From Balanoglossus misakiensis (lineage: Eukaryota > Hemichordata), in NCBI GenBank assembly GCA_040954595.2, contig CM082586.2, forward strand, positions 9,858,001 to 9,922,000: a stretch of 64,000 bases of DNA. Direction: 5' to 3'. A program made the position numbers and the translations under genes. Below are positions 28,501 to 43,509 of the stretch, one piece after another. Positions within the stretch are counted from its first letter, which is position 1. The number at the start of each line of letters is the position of its first letter. A model generated the notes under the pieces. It was not told where the DNA came from, searched no databases, and saw nothing but the letters and a program-made list of their open reading frames with translations.

Positions 28501-31500
28501 ATATGTGTTCTGCGCATCACAACAGAATTTTGTAAACAAACGAGGCTGTGTTTGGAAGCAACCATGGACATTTTAGAACTATCTCTCGATCTACAGAGTC
28601 TATAGTGGAAAACTTTCTTATGCACATAGGCCTATCTATGTGTTCTGCGCCTCACAACAGAAATCGGTAAATAAACGAGGCTGTATTTGGAAGCAACCAT
28701 GAAATTTTACAACTATCCGTCGATCTACAGAGTCTAGTGGAAAAATGTCTCATGCGCATAGGCCTATCATGTGTTCTGCGCCTCACAACAGAAATCGGTA
28801 AATAAACGAGGCTGTTTGGAAGCAACCATGGAAATTTTACAGCTATCCGTCGATCTACAGAGTCTAGTGGAAACGTTCTTATGCGCATAGGCCTATATAT
28901 GTGTTCTGCGCATCACAACAGAATTTTGTAAACAAACGAGGCTGTGTTTGGTAGCAACCATGGACATTTTAGAACTATCTCTCGATCTACAGAGTCTATA
29001 GTGGAAAACTTTCTTATGCACATATGCCTATCTATGTGTTCTGCGCCTCACAACAGAAATCGGTAAATAAACGAGGCTGTTTAAAAGCAACCATGGAAAT
29101 TTTACAGCTATCCGTCGATCTACAGAGTCTAGTGGAAACGTTCTTATGCGCATAGGCCTATATATGTGTTCTGCGCATCACAACAGAATTTTGTAAACAA
29201 ACGAGGCTGTGTTTGGAAGCAACCATGGACATTTTAGAACTATCTCTCGATCTATAGAGTCTATAGTGGAAAACTTTCTTATGCACATATGCCTATCTAT
29301 GTGTTCTGCGCCTCACAACAGAATTCGGTAAATAAACGAGGCTGTTTGGAAGCAACCATGGAAATTTTACAACTATCCGTCGATCTACAGAGTCTAGTGG
29401 AAAACGTTATTATGCGCATAGGCCTATATATGTGTTCTGCGCATCACAACAGAATTTTGTAAACAAACGAGGCTGTGTTTGGAAGCAACCATGGAAATTT
29501 TAGAACTATCTCTCGATCTACAGAGTCTAGTGGAAAACTTTATTATGCACATATGCCTATCTATGTGTTCTGCGCATCACAACAGAAATCGGTAAATAAA
29601 CGAGGCTGTTTGGAAGCAACCATGGAAATTTTACAACTATCCGTCGATCTACAGAGTCTGGTGGAAAACTTTCTTATGCGCATAGGCCTATTACGTGCTC
29701 TGCGCCTCACAACAGAATTCGGTAAATAAACGAGGCTGTTTGGAAGCAACCATGGAACTTTTAGAACTATCCGTCGATCTACAGAGTCTAGTGGAAAAAT
29801 GTCTTATGCGCATAGGCCTATCATGTGTTCTGCGCCTCACAACAGAAATCGGTAAATAAACGAAGCTGTTTGGAAGCAACCATGGAAATTGTACAACTAT
29901 CCGTCGATCTACAGAGTCTAGTGTAAAACGTTCTTATGCGCATAGGCCTATCTATGTGTTATGCGCATCACAACAGAAATCGGTAAATAAACGAGGCTGT
30001 ATTTGGAAGCAACCATGAAATTTTACAGCAATCCGTCGATCTACAGAGTCTAGTGGAAACGTTCTTATGCGCATAGGCCTATATATGTGTTCTGCGCATC
30101 ACAACAGAATTTTGTAAACAAACGAGGCTGTGTATGGTAGCAACCATGGACATTTTAGAACTATCTCTCGATCTACAGAGTCTATAGTGGAAAACTTTCT
30201 TATGCACATATGCCTATCTATGTGTTCTGCGCCTCACAACAGAATTCGGTAAATAAACGAGGCTGTTTGGAAGCAACCATGGAAATTTTACAACTATCCG
30301 TCGATCTACAGAGTCTAGTGGAAAACGTTATTATGCGCATAGGCCTATATATGTGTTCTGCGCATCACAACAGAATTTTGTAAACAAACGAGGCTGTGTT
30401 TGGAAGCAACCATGGACATTTTAGAACTATCTCTCGATCTACAGAGTCTATAGTGGAAAACTTTCTTATGCACATAGGCCTATCTATGTGTTCTGCGCCT
30501 CACAACAGAAATCGGTAAATAAACGAGGCTGTATTTGGAAGCAACCATGAAATTTTACAACTATCCGTCGATCTACAGAGTCTAGTGGAAAAATGTCTCA
30601 TGCGCATAGGCCTATCATGTGTTCTGCGCCTCACAACAGAAATCGGTAAATAAACGAGGCTGTTTGGAAGCAACCATGGAAATTTTACAACTATCCGTCG
30701 ATCTACAGAGTCTAGTGGAAAACGTTATTATGCGCATAGGCCTATATATGTGTTCTGCGCATCACAACAGAATTTTGTAAACAAACGAGGCTGTGTTTGG
30801 AAGCAACCATGGACATTTTAGAACTATCTCTCGATCTACAGAGTCTATAGTGGAAAACTTTCTTATGCACATAGGCCTATCTATGTGTTCTGCGCCTCAC
30901 AACAGAAATCGGTAAATAAACGAGGCTGTATTTGGAAGCAACCATGAAATTTTACAACTATCCGTCGATCTACAGAGTCTAGTGGAAAAATGTCTCATGC
31001 GCATAGGCCTATCATGTGTTCTGCGCCTCACAACAGAAATCGGTAAATAAACGAGGCTGTTTGGAAGCAACCATGGAAATTTTACAGCTATCCGTCGATC
31101 TACAGAGTCTAGTGGAAACGTTCTTATGCGCATAGGCCTATATATGTGTTCTGCGCATCACAACAGAATTTTGTAAACAAACGAGGCTGTGTTTGGTAGC
31201 AACCATGGACATTTTAGAACTATCTCTCGATCTACAGAGTCTATAGTGGAAAACTTTCTTATGCACATATGCCTATCTATGTGTTCTGCGCCTCACAACA
31301 GAATTCGGTAAATAAACGAGGCTGTTTGGAAGCAACCATGGAAATTTTACAACTATCCGTCGATCTACAGAGTCTAGTGGAAAACGTTATTATGCGCATA
31401 GGCCTATATATGTGTTCTGCGCATCACAACAGAATTTTGTAAACAAACGAGGCTGTGTTTGGAAGCAACCATGGACATTTTAGAACTATCTCTCGATCTA

Positions 31501-31700
31501 CAGAGTCTATAGTGGAAAACTTTCTTATGCACATAGGCCTATCAATGTGTTCTGTGCCTCACAACAGAATTCGGTAAATAAACGAGGCTGTTTGGAAGCA
31601 ACCATGGAAATTTTACAACTATCCGTCGATCTACAGAGTCTAGTGGAAAACGTTCTTATGCGCATAGGCCTATATATGTGTTCTGCGCATCACAAAAGAA
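25600..31700 (+). repeat. Transition zone between HOR-A and HOR-B
   Basis: From about 25690 the sequence leaves the HOR-A pattern and resumes the cassette seen near 2105-3500: GATGTACAGAGTC, ACTATTCGTCGATC, GGAAACAACC, the GATCTAAAGTTG short monomer and CAATCGAGGATG. It then mixes A/B dimers with two HOR-A-like blocks at 27627 and 29475. One monomer pair (TATTTGGAAGCAACCATGAA followed by GAAAAATGTCTCATG) recurs near 28680, 30530 and 30930. No exact long tandem duplication was identified by eye. Confidence 0.75.
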
Positions 31701-34700
31701 TTTTGTAAACAAACGAGGCTGTGTTTGGAAGCAACCATGGACATTTTAGAACTATCTCTCGATCTACAGAGTCTATAGTGGAAAACTTTCTTATGCACAT
31801 ATGCCTATCTATGTGTTCTGCGCCTCAAAACAGAATTCCGTAAATAAACGAGGCTGTTTGGAAGCAAACATGGCAATTTTAGAACTATCTCTCGATCTAC
31901 AGAGTATAGTGGAAAACGTTCATATGCGCATAGGCCTATCTATGTGTTCTGCGCATCACAACAGAATTTTGTAAACAAACCAGGCTTTGTTTGGAAGCAA
32001 CCATGGACATTTTAGAACTATTCGTCGATCTACGGAGTCTAGTGGAAAACTTTCTTATGCGCATAGGCATATGTATGTGTTCTACGCATCACAACAGAAT
32101 TCGGTAAATAAACGAGGCTGTTTGGAAACAACCATGGAAATTTTAGAACTATCCGTTGATCTAAAGTTGAAAAGTTTTTTATGCGCATAGGCCTATCTAT
32201 GTGTTCTGCGCCTCACAACAGAAATCGGTAAATAAACGAGGCTGTTTGGAAGCAACCATGGAAATTTTACAACTATCTCTCGATCTACAGAGTCTATAGT
32301 GGAAAACTTTCTTATTCACATATGCCTATCTATGTGTTCTGCGCCTCAAAACAGAATTCCGCAAATAAACGAGGCTGTTTGGAAGCAAACATGGAAGTTT
32401 TAGAACTATCTCTATCTACAGTGTATAGTGGAAAACGTTCATATGCGCATAGGCCTATCTATGTGTTCTGCGCATCACAACAGAATTTTGTAAACAAACG
32501 AGGCTGTGTTTGGTAGCAACCATGGACATTTTAGAACTATCTCTCGATCTACAGAGTCTATAGTGGAAAACTTTCTTATGCACATATGCCTATCTATGTG
32601 TTCTGCGCCTCACAACAGAATTCGGTAAATAAACGAGGCTGTTTGGAAGCAACCATGGAAATTTTACAACTATCCGTCGATCTACGGAGTCTGGTGGAAA
32701 ACTTTCTTATGCGCATAGGCCTATTACGTGTTCTGCGTCTCACAACAGAATTCGGTAAATAAACGAGGCTGTTTGGAAGCAACCATGGAAATTTTAGAAC
32801 TATCTCTCGATCTACAGAGTCTAGTGGAAAACGTTCTTATGCGCATAGGCCTATATATGTGTTCTGCGCATCACAACAGAATTCGTAAACAAACGAGGTT
32901 GTTTGGAAGCAACCATGGAAATTTTACAACTATCCGTCGATCTACAGAGTCTAGTGGAAAAATGTCTTATGCGCATTGGCCTATCATGTGTTCTGCGCCT
33001 CACAACAGAAATCAGTAAATAAACGAGGCTGTTTGGAAGCAACCATGGAAATTTTACAACTATCAGTCCATCTACAGAGTCTGGTGGAAAACTTTCTTAT
33101 GCGCATAGGCCTATAACGTGTTCTGCGCCTAACAACAGAATTCGGTAAATAAACGAGGCTGTTTGGAAGCAACCATGGAAATTTTACAACTATCCGTCGA
33201 TCTACAGAGTCTAGTGGAAACGTTCTTATGCGCATAGGCCTATATATGTGTTCTGCGCATCACAACAGAATTTTGTAAACAAACGAGGCTGTGTTTGGTA
33301 GCAACCATGGACATTTTAGAACTATCTCTCGATCTACAGAGTCTATAGTGGAAAACTTTCTTATGCACATATGCCTATCTATGTGTTCTGCGCCTCACAA
33401 CAGAATTCGGTAAATAAACGAGGCTGTTTGGAAGCAACCATGGAAATTTTACAACTATCCGTCGATCTACAGAGTCTAGTGGAAAACGTTATTATGCGCA
33501 TAGGCCTATATATGTGTTCTGCGCATCACAACAGAATTTTGTAAACAAACGAGGCTGTGTTTGGAAGCAACCATGGACATTTTAGAACTATCTCTCGATC
33601 TACAGAGTCTATAGTGGAAAACTTTCTTATGCACATAGGCCTATCTATGTGTTCTGTGCCTTACAACAGAATTCGGTAAATAAACGAGGCTGTTTGGAAG
33701 CAACCATGGAAATTTTACAACTATCCGTCGATGTACAGAGTCTAGTGGAAAACGTTATTATGCGCATAGGCCTATATATGTGTTCTGCGCATCACAACAG
33801 AATTTTGTAAACAAACGAGGCTGTGTTTGGAAGCAACCATGGACATTTTAGAACTATCTCTCGATCTACAGAGTCTATAGTGGAAAACTTTCTTATGCAC
33901 ATATGCCTATCTATGTGTTCTGCGCCTCAAAACAGAATTCCGTAAATAAACGAGGCTGTTTGGAAGCAAACATGGAAATTTTAGAACTATCTCTCGATCT
34001 ACAGAGTATAGTGGAAAACGTTCATATGCGCATAGGCCTATCTATGTGTTCTGCGCATCACAACAGAATTTTGTAAACAAACCAGGCTTTGTTTGGAAGC
34101 AACCATGGACATTTTAGAACTATTCGTCGATCTACGGAGTCTAGTGGAAAACTTTCTTATGCGCATAGGCATATGTATGTGTTCTACGCATCACAACAGA
34201 ATTCGGTAAATAAACGAGGCTGTTTGGAAACAACCATGGAAATTTTAGAACTATCCGTTGATCTAAAGTTGAAAAGTTTTTTATGCGCATAGGCCTATCT
34301 ATGTGTTCTGCGCCTCACAACAGAAATCGGTAAATAAACGAGGCTGTTTGGAAGCAACCATGGAAATTTTACAACTATCTCTCGATCTACAGAGTCTATA
34401 GTGGAAAACTTTCTTATTCACATATGCCTATCTATGTGTTCTGCGCCTCAAAACAGAATTCCGCAAATAAACGAGGCTGTTTGGAAGCAAACATGGAAGT
34501 TTTAGAACTATCTCTCGATCTACAGTGTATGGTGGAAAACGTTCATATGCGCATAGGCCTATCTATGTGTTCTGCGCATCACAACAGAATTTTGTAAACA
34601 AACGAGGCTGTGTTTGGTAGCAACCATGGACATTTTAGAACTATCTCTCGATCTACAGAGTCTATAGTGGAAAACTTTCTTATTCACATATGCCTATCTA

Positions 34701-35124
34701 TGTGTTCTGCGCCTCACAACAGAATTCGGTAAATAAACGAGGCTGTTTGGAAGCAACCATGGAAATTTTACAACTATCCGTCGATCTACGGAGTCTGGTG
34801 GAAAACTTTCTTATGCGCATAGCCCTATATATGTGTTCTGCGCATCACAACAGAATTCGTAAACAAACGAGGTTGTTTGGAAGCAACCATGGAAATTTTA
34901 CAACTATCCGTCGATCTACAGAGTCTAGTGGAAAAATGTCTTATGCGCATTGGCCTATCATGTGTTCTGCGCCTCACAACAGAAATCAGTAAATAAACGA
35001 GGCTGTTTGGAAGCAACCATGGAAATTTTACAACTATCAGTCCATCTACAGAGTCTGGTGGAAAACTTTCTTATGCGCATAGGCCTATAACGTGTTCTGC
35101 GCCTAACAACAGAATTCGGTAAAT

Positions 35125-38100
35125 AAACGAGGCTGTTTGGAAGCAACCATGGAAATTTTACAACTATCCGTCGATCTACAGAGTCTGGTGGAAAACTTTC
35201 TTATGCGCATAGGCCTATAACGTGTTCTGCGCCTAACAACAGAATTCGGTAAATAAACGAGGCTGTTTGGAAGCAACCATGGAAATTTTACAACTATCCG
35301 TCGATCTACAGAGTCTAGTGGAAAACGTTATAATGCGCATAGGCCTATCTATGTGTTATGCGCATCACAACAGAAATCGGTAAATAAACGAGGCTGTATT
35401 TGGAAGCAACCATGAACATTTTACAACTATCCGTCGATCTACAGAGTCTAGTGGAAAACGTTCTTATGCGCATAGGCCTATATATGTGTTCTGCGCATCA
35501 CAACAGAATTCGGTAAACAAACGAGGTTGTTTGGAAGCAACCATGGACATTTTACAACTATCCGTCGATCTACAGAGTCTAGTGGAAAAATGTCGTATGC
35601 GCATAGGCCTATCATGTGTTCTGCGCCTCAAAACAGAATTCCGTAAATAAACGAGGCTGTTTGCAAGCAAACATGGAAATTTTACAGCTATCCGTCGATC
35701 TACAGAGTCTAGTGGAAAACGTTCTTTTGCGCATAGGCCTATATATGTGTTATGCGCATCACAACAGAAATCGGTAAATAAACGAGGCTGTATTTGGAAG
35801 CAACCATGGACATTTTACAACTATCCGTCGATCTACAGAGTCTTGTGGAAAACTTTCTAATGCGCATAGGCCTATTACGTGTTCTGCGCCTCACAACAGA
35901 ATTCCGTAAATAAACGAGGCTGTTTGGAAGCAACCATGGAAATGTTAGAACTATCCGTCGATCTACAGAGTCTAGTGGAAAAATGTCTTATGCGCATAGG
36001 CCTATCATGTGTTCTGCGCCTCACAACAGAAATCGGTAAATAAACGAGGCAGTTTGGAAGCAACCATGGAAATTTTACAGCTATCCGTCGATCTACAGAG
36101 TCTAGTGGAAAACGTTCTTTTGCGCATAGGCCTATATATGTGTTCTGCGCATCACAACAGAATTTTGTAAACAAACGAGGCTGTGTTTGGAAGCAACCAT
36201 GGACATTTTAGAACTATCTCTCGATCTACAGAGTCTATAGTGGAAAACTTTCTTATGCACATATGCCTATCTATGTGTTCTGCGCCTAAAAACAGAATTC
36301 CGTAAATAAACGAGGCTGTTTGGAAGCAAACATGGCAATTTTACAGCTATCCGTGGATATACAGAGTCTAGTGGAAAACGTTCTTATGCGCATAGGCCTA
36401 TATATGTGTTCTGCGCATCACAACAGAATTTTGTAAACAAACGAGGCTGTGTTTGGAAGCAACCATGGAAATTTTAGAACTATCCGTTGATCTAAAGTTG
36501 AAAAGTTTTTTATGCGCATAGGCCTATCTATGTGTTCTGCGCCTCACAACAGAAATCGGTAAATAAACGAGGCTGTTTGGAAGCAACCATGGAAATTTTA
36601 CAACTATCTCTCGATCTACAGAGTCTATAGTGGAAAACTTTCTTATTCACATATGCCTATCTATGTGTTCTGCGCCTCAAAACAGAATTCCGCAAATAAA
36701 CGAGGCTGTTTGGAAGCAAACATGGAAGTTTTAGAACTATCTCTCGATCTACAGTGTATAGTGGAAAACGTTCATATGCGCATAGGCCTATCTATGTGTT
36801 CTGCGCATCACAACAGAATTTTGTAAACAAACGAGGCTGTGTTTGGTAGCAACCATGGACATTTTAGAACTATCTCTCGATCTACAGAGTCTATAGTGGA
36901 AAACTTTCTTATGCACATAGGCCTATCTATGTGTTCTGCGCCTCACAACAGAATTCGGTAAATAAACGAGGCTGTTTGGAAGCAACCATGGAAATTTTAC
37001 AACTATCCGTCGATCTACGGAGTCTGGTGGAAAACTTTCTTATGCGCATAGGCCTATTACGTGTTCTGCGTCTCACAACAGAATTCGGTAAATAAACGAG
37101 GCTGTTTGGAAGCAACCATGGAAATTTTAGAACTATCTCTCGATCTACAGAGTCTAGTGGAAAACGTTCTTATGCGCATAGGCCTATATATGTGTTCTGC
37201 GCATCACAACAGAATTCGTAAACAAACGAGGTTGTTTGGAAGCAACCATGGAAATTTTACAACTATCCGTCGATCTACAGAGTCTAGTGGAAAAATGTCT
37301 TATGCGCATTGGCCTATCATGTGTTCTGCGCCTCACAACAGAAATCAGTAAATAAACGAGGCTGTTTGGAAGCAACCATGGAAATTTTACAACTATCCGT
37401 CGATCTACAGAGTCTGGTGGAAAACTTTCTTATGCGCATAGGCCTATAACGTGTTCTGCGCCTAACAACAGAATTCGGTAAATAAACGAGGCTGTTTGGA
37501 AGCAACCATGGAAATTTTACAACTATCCGTCGATCTACAGAGTCTAGTGGAAAACGTTATAATGCGCATAGGCCTATCTATGTGTTATGCGCATCACAAC
37601 AGAAATCGGTAAAGAAACGAGGCTGTATTTGGAAGCAACCATGAACATTTTACAACTATCCGTCGATCTACAGAGTCTAGTGGAAAACGTTCTTATGCGC
37701 ATAGGCCTATATATGTGTTCTGCGCATCACAACAGAATTCGGTAAACAAACGAGGTTGTTTGGAAGCAACCATGGACATTTTACAACTATCCGTCGATCT
37801 ACAGAGTCTAGTGGAAAAATGTCGTATGCGCATAGGCCTATCATGTGTTCTGCGCCTCAAAACAGAATTCCGTAAATAAACGAGGCTGTTTGCAAGCAAA
37901 CATGGAAATTTTACAGCTATCCGTCGATCTACAGAGTCTAGTGGAAAACGTTCTTTTGCGCATAGGCCTATATATGTGTTATGCGCATCACAACAGAAAT
38001 CGGTAAATAAACGAGGCTGTATTTGGAAGCAACCATGGACATTTTACAACTATCCGTCGATCTACAGAGTCTTGTGGAAAACTTTCTAATGCGCATAGGC

Positions 38101-39582
38101 CTATTACGTGTTCTGCGCCTCACAACAGAATTCCGTAAATAAACGAGGCTGTTTGGAAGCAACCATGGAAATGTTAGAACTATCCGTCGATCTACAGAGT
38201 CTAGTGGAAAAATGTCTTATGCGCATAGGCCTATCATGTGTTCTGCGCCTCACAACAGAAATCGGTAAATAAACGAGGCAGTTTGGAAGCAACCATGGAA
38301 ATTTTACAGCTATCCGTCGATCTACAGAGTCTAGTGGAAAACGTTCTTTTGCGCATATGCCTATATATGTGTTCTGCGCATCACAACAGAATTTTGTAAA
38401 CAAACGAGGCTGTGTTTGGAAGCAACCATGGACATTTTAGAACTATCTCTCGATCTACAGAGTCTATAGTGGAAAACTTTCTTATGCACATATGCCTATC
38501 TATGTGTTCTGCGCCTAAAAACAGAATTCCGTAAATAAACGAGGCTGTTTGGAAGCAAACATGGCAATTTTACAGCTATCCGTGGATATACAGAGTCTAG
38601 TGGAAAACGTTCTTATGCGCATAGGCCTATATATGTGTTCTGCGCATCACAACAGAATTTTGTAAACAAACGAGGCTGTGTTTGGAAGCAACCATGGAAA
38701 TTTTAGAACTATCCGTTGATCTAAAGTTGAAAAGTTTTTTATGCGCATAGGCCTATCTATGTGTTCTGCGCCTCACAACAGAAATCGGTAAATAAACGAG
38801 GCTGTTTGGAAGCAACCATGGAAATTTTACAACTATCTCTCGATCTACAGAGTCTATAGTGGAAAACTTTCTTATTCACATATGCCTATCTATGTGTTCT
38901 GCGCCTCAAAACAGAATTCCGCAAATAAACGAGGCTGTTTGGAAGCAAACATGGAAGTTTTAGAACTATCTCTCGATCTACAGTGTATAGTGGAAAACGT
39001 TCATATGCGCATAGGCCTATCTATGTGTTCTGCGCATCACAACAGAATTTTGTAAACAAACGAGGCTGTGTTTGGTAGCAACCATGGACATTTTAGAACT
39101 ATCTCTCGATCTACAGAGTCTATAGTGGAAAACTTTCTTATGCACATAGGCCTATCTATGTGTTCTGCGCCTCACAACAGAATTCGGTAAATAAACGAGG
39201 CTGTTTGGAAGCAACCATGGAAATTTTACAACTATCCGTCGATCTACGGAGTCTGGTGGAAAACTTTCTTATGCGCATAGGCCTATTACGTGTTCTGCGT
39301 CTCACAACAGAATTCGGTAAATAAACGAGGCTGTTTGGAAGCAACCATGGAAATTTTAGAACTATCTCTCGATCTACAGAGTCTAGTGGAAAACGTTCTT
39401 ATGCGCATAGGCCTATATATGTGTTCTGCGCATCACAACAGAATTCGTAAACAAACGAGGTTGTTTGGAAGCAACCATGGAAATTTTACAACTATCCGTC
39501 GATCTACAGAGTCTAGTGGAAAAATGTCTTATGCGCATTGGCCTATCATGTGTTCTGCGCCTCACAACAGAAATCAGTAAAT
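35125..39582 (+). repeat. 2229-bp (17-monomer) tandem duplication in HOR-B
   Basis: Copy 1 is about 35125-37353 and copy 2 about 37354-39582. Variants such as GTTTGCAAGCAAACATGG (35662/37891), GAGTCTTGTGG (35839/38068), GAGGCAGTTTGG (36047/38276) and CCGTGGATATACAG recur exactly 2229 bp apart. Differences are rare. One is GGTAAAGAAACG near 37609 against GGTAAATAAACG in copy 1. Another is CGCATATGCC near 38354 against CGCATAGGCC. The seams are placed by where the upstream monomers cease to match. Confidence 0.85.
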
Positions 39583-42500
39583 AAACGAGGCTGTTTGGAA
39601 GCAACCATGGAAATTTTACAACTATCCGTCGATCTACAGAGTCTAGTGGAAACGTTCTTATGCGCATAGGCCTATATATGTGTTCTGCGCATCACAACAG
39701 AATTTTGTAAACAAACGAGGCTGTGTTTGGTAGCAACCATGGACATTTTAGAACTATCTCTCGATCTACAGAGTCTATAGTGGAAAACTTTCTTATGCAC
39801 ATATGCCTATCTATGTGTTCTGCGCCTCACAACAGAATTCGGTAAATAAACGAGGCTGTTTGGAAGCAACCATGGAAATTTTACAACTATCCGTCGATCT
39901 ACAGAGTCTAGTGGAAAACGTTATTATGCGCATAGGCCTATATATGTGTTCTGCGCATCACAACAGAATTTTGTAAACAAACGAGGCTGTGTTTGGAAGC
40001 AACCATGGACATTTTAGAACTATCTCTCGATCTACAGAGTCTATAGTGGAAAACTTTCTTATGCACATAGGCCTATCTATGTGTTCTGTGCCTTACAACA
40101 GAATTCGGTAAATAAACGAGGCTGTTTGGAAGCAACCATGGAAATTTTACAACTATCCGTCGATCTACAGAGTCTAGTGGAAAACGTTATTATGCGCATA
40201 GGCCTATATATGTGTTCTGCGCATCACAACAGAATTTTGTAAACAAACGAGGCTGTGTTTGGAAGCAACCATGGACATTTTAGAACTATCTCTCGATCTA
40301 CAGAGTCTATAGTGGAAAACTTTCTTATGCACATATGCCTATCTATGTGTTCTGCGCCTCAAAACAGAATTCCGTAAATAAACGAGGCTGTTTGGAAGCA
40401 AACATGGAAATTTTAGAACTATCTCTCGATCTACAGAGTATAGTGGAAAACGTTCATATGCGCATAGGCCTATCTATGTGTTCTGCGCATCACAACAGAA
40501 TTTTGTAAACAAACCAGGCTTTGTTTGGAAACAACCATGGACATTTTAGAACTATTCGTCGATCTACGGAGTCTAGTGGAAAACTTTCTTATGCGCATAG
40601 GCATATGTATGTGTTCTACGCATCACAACAGAATTCGGTAAATAAACGAGGCTGTTTGGAAACAACCATGGAAATTTTAGAACTATCCGTTGATCTAAAG
40701 TTGAAAAGTTTTTTATGCGCATAGGCCTATCTATGTGTTCTGCGCCTCACAACAGAAATCGGTAAATAAACGAGGCTGTTTGGAAGCAACCATGGAAATT
40801 TTACAACTATCTCTCGATCTACAGAGTCTATAGTGGAAAACTTTCTTATTCACATATGCCTATCTATGTGTTCTGCGCCTCAAAACAGAATTCCGCAAAT
40901 AAACGAGGCTGTTTGGAAGCAAACATGGAAGTTTTAGAACTATCTCTCGATCTACAGTGTATGGTGGAAAACGTTCATATGCGCATAGGCCTATCTATGT
41001 GTTCTGCGCATCACAACAGAATTTTGTAAACAAACGAGGCTGTGTTTGGTAGCAACCATGGACATTTTAGAACTATCTCTCGATCTACAGAGTCTATAGT
41101 GGAAAACTTTCTTATGCACATATGCCTATCTATGTGTTCTGCGCCTCACAACAGAATTCGGTAAATAAACGAGGCTGTTTGGAAGCAACCATGGAAATTT
41201 TACAACTATCCGTCGATCTACGGAGTCTGGTGGAAAACTTTCTTATGCGCATAGCCCTATATATGTGTTCTGCGCATCACAACAGAATTTTGTAAACAAA
41301 CGAGGCTGTGTTTGGTAGCAACCATGGACATTTTAGAACTATCTCTCGATCTACAGAGTCTATAGTGGAAAACTTTCTTATGCACATAGGCCTATCTATG
41401 TGTTCTGCGCCTCACAACAGAATTCGGTAAATAAACGAGGCTGTTTGGAAGCAACCATGGAAATTTTACAACTATCCGTCGATCTACGGAGTCTGGTGGA
41501 AAACTTTCTTATGCGCATAGGCCTATTACGTGTTCTGCGTCTCACAACAGAATTCGGTAAATAAACGAGGCTGTTTGGAAGCAACCATGGAAATTTTAGA
41601 ACTATCTCTCGATCTACAGAGTCTAGTGGAAAACGTTCTTATGCGCATAGGCCTATATATGTGTTCTGCGCATCACAACAGAATTCGTAAACAAACGAGG
41701 TTGTTTGGAAGCAACCATGGAAATTTTACAACTATCCGTCGATCTACAGAGTCTAGTGGAAAAATGTCTTATGCGCATTGGCCTATCATGTGTTCTGCGC
41801 CTCACAACAGAAATCAGTAAATAAACGAGGCTGTTTGGAAGCAACCATGGAAATTTTACAACTATCCGTCGATCTACAGAGTCTAGTGGAAACGTTCTTA
41901 TGCGCATAGGCCTATATATGTGTTCTGCGCATCACAACAGAATTTTGTAAACAAACGAGGCTGTGTTTGGTAGCAACCATGGACATTTTAGAACTATCTC
42001 TCGATCTACAGAGTCTATAGTGGAAAACTTTCTTATGCACATATGCCTATCTATGTGTTCTGCGCCTCACAACAGAATTCGGTAAATAAACGAGGCTGTT
42101 TGGAAGCAACCATGGAAATTTTACAACTATCCGTCGATCTACAGAGTCTAGTGGAAAACGTTATTATGCGCATAGGCCTATATATGTGTTCTGCGCATCA
42201 CAACAGAATTTTGTAAACAAACGAGGCTGTGTTTGGAAGCAACCATGGACATTTTAGAACTATCTCTCGATCTACAGAGTCTATAGTGGAAAACTTTCTT
42301 ATGCACATAGGCCTATCTATGTGTTCTGTGCCTTACAACAGAATTCGGTAAATAAACGAGGCTGTTTGGAAGCAACCATGGAAATTTTACAACTATCCGT
42401 CGATCTACAGAGTCTAGTGGAAAACGTTATTATGCGCATAGGCCTATATATGTGTTCTGCGCATCACAACAGAATTTTGTAAACAAACGAGGCTGTGTTT

Positions 42501-43509
42501 GGAAGCAACCATGGACATTTTAGAACTATCTCTCGATCTACAGAGTCTATAGTGGAAAACTTTCTTATGCACATATGCCTATCTATGTGTTCTGCGCCTC
42601 AAAACAGAATTCCGTAAATAAACGAGGCTGTTTGGAAGCAAACATGGAAATTTTAGAACTATCTCTCGATCTACAGAGTATAGTGGAAAACGTTCATATG
42701 CGCATAGGCCTATCTATGTGTTCTGCGCATCACAACAGAATTTTGTAAACAAACCAGGCTTTGTTTGGAAGCAACCATGGACATTTTAGAACTATTCGTC
42801 GATCTACGGAGTCTAGTGGAAAACTTTCTTATGCGCATAGGCATATGTATGTGTTCTACGCATCACAACAGAATTCGGTAAATAAACGAGGCTGTTTGGA
42901 AACAACCATGGAAATTTTAGAACTATCCGTTGATCTAAAGTTGAAAAGTTTTTTATGCGCATAGGCCTATCTATGTGTTCTGCGCCTCACAACAGAAATC
43001 GGTAAATAAACGAGGCTGTTTGGAAGCAACCATGGAAATTTTACAACTATCTCTCGATCTACAGAGTCTATAGTGGAACACTTTCTTATTCACATATGCC
43101 TATCTATGTGTTCTGCGCCTCAAAACAGAATTCCGCAAATAAACGAGGCTGTTTGGAAGCAAACATGGAAGTTTTAGAACTATCTCTCGATCTACAGTGT
43201 ATGGTGGAAAACGTTCATATGCGCATAGGCCTATCTATGTGTTCTGCGCATCACAACAGAATTTTGTAAACAAACGAGGCTGTGTTTGGTAGCAACCATG
43301 GACATTTTAGAACTATCTCTCGATCTACAGAGTCTATAGTGGAAAACTTTCTTATGCACATATGCCTATCTATGTGTTCTGCGCCTCACAACAGAATTCG
43401 GTAAATAAACGAGGCTGTTTGGAAGCAACCATGGAAATTTTACAACTATCCGTCGATCTACGGAGTCTGGTGGAAAACTTTCTTATGCGCATAGCCCTAT
43501 ATATGTGTT
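39030..43509 (+). repeat. 2240-bp (17-monomer) tandem duplication in HOR-B
   Basis: Copy 1 is about 39030-41269 and copy 2 about 41270-43509. It begins inside the tail of the preceding 2229-bp duplication, so the two events overlap. Matching marks 2240 bp apart include the TGTGCCTTACAAC monomer (40088/42328), the ACTATTCGTC cassette (40521/42761 blocks) and the GTGTATGGTGG monomer (40957/43197). Copy 1 carries TTGGAAACAACC near 40526 where copy 2 has TTGGAAGCAACC. Copy 2 has GTGGAACACTTTC near 43075 where copy 1 has GTGGAAAACTTTC. Confidence 0.83.
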
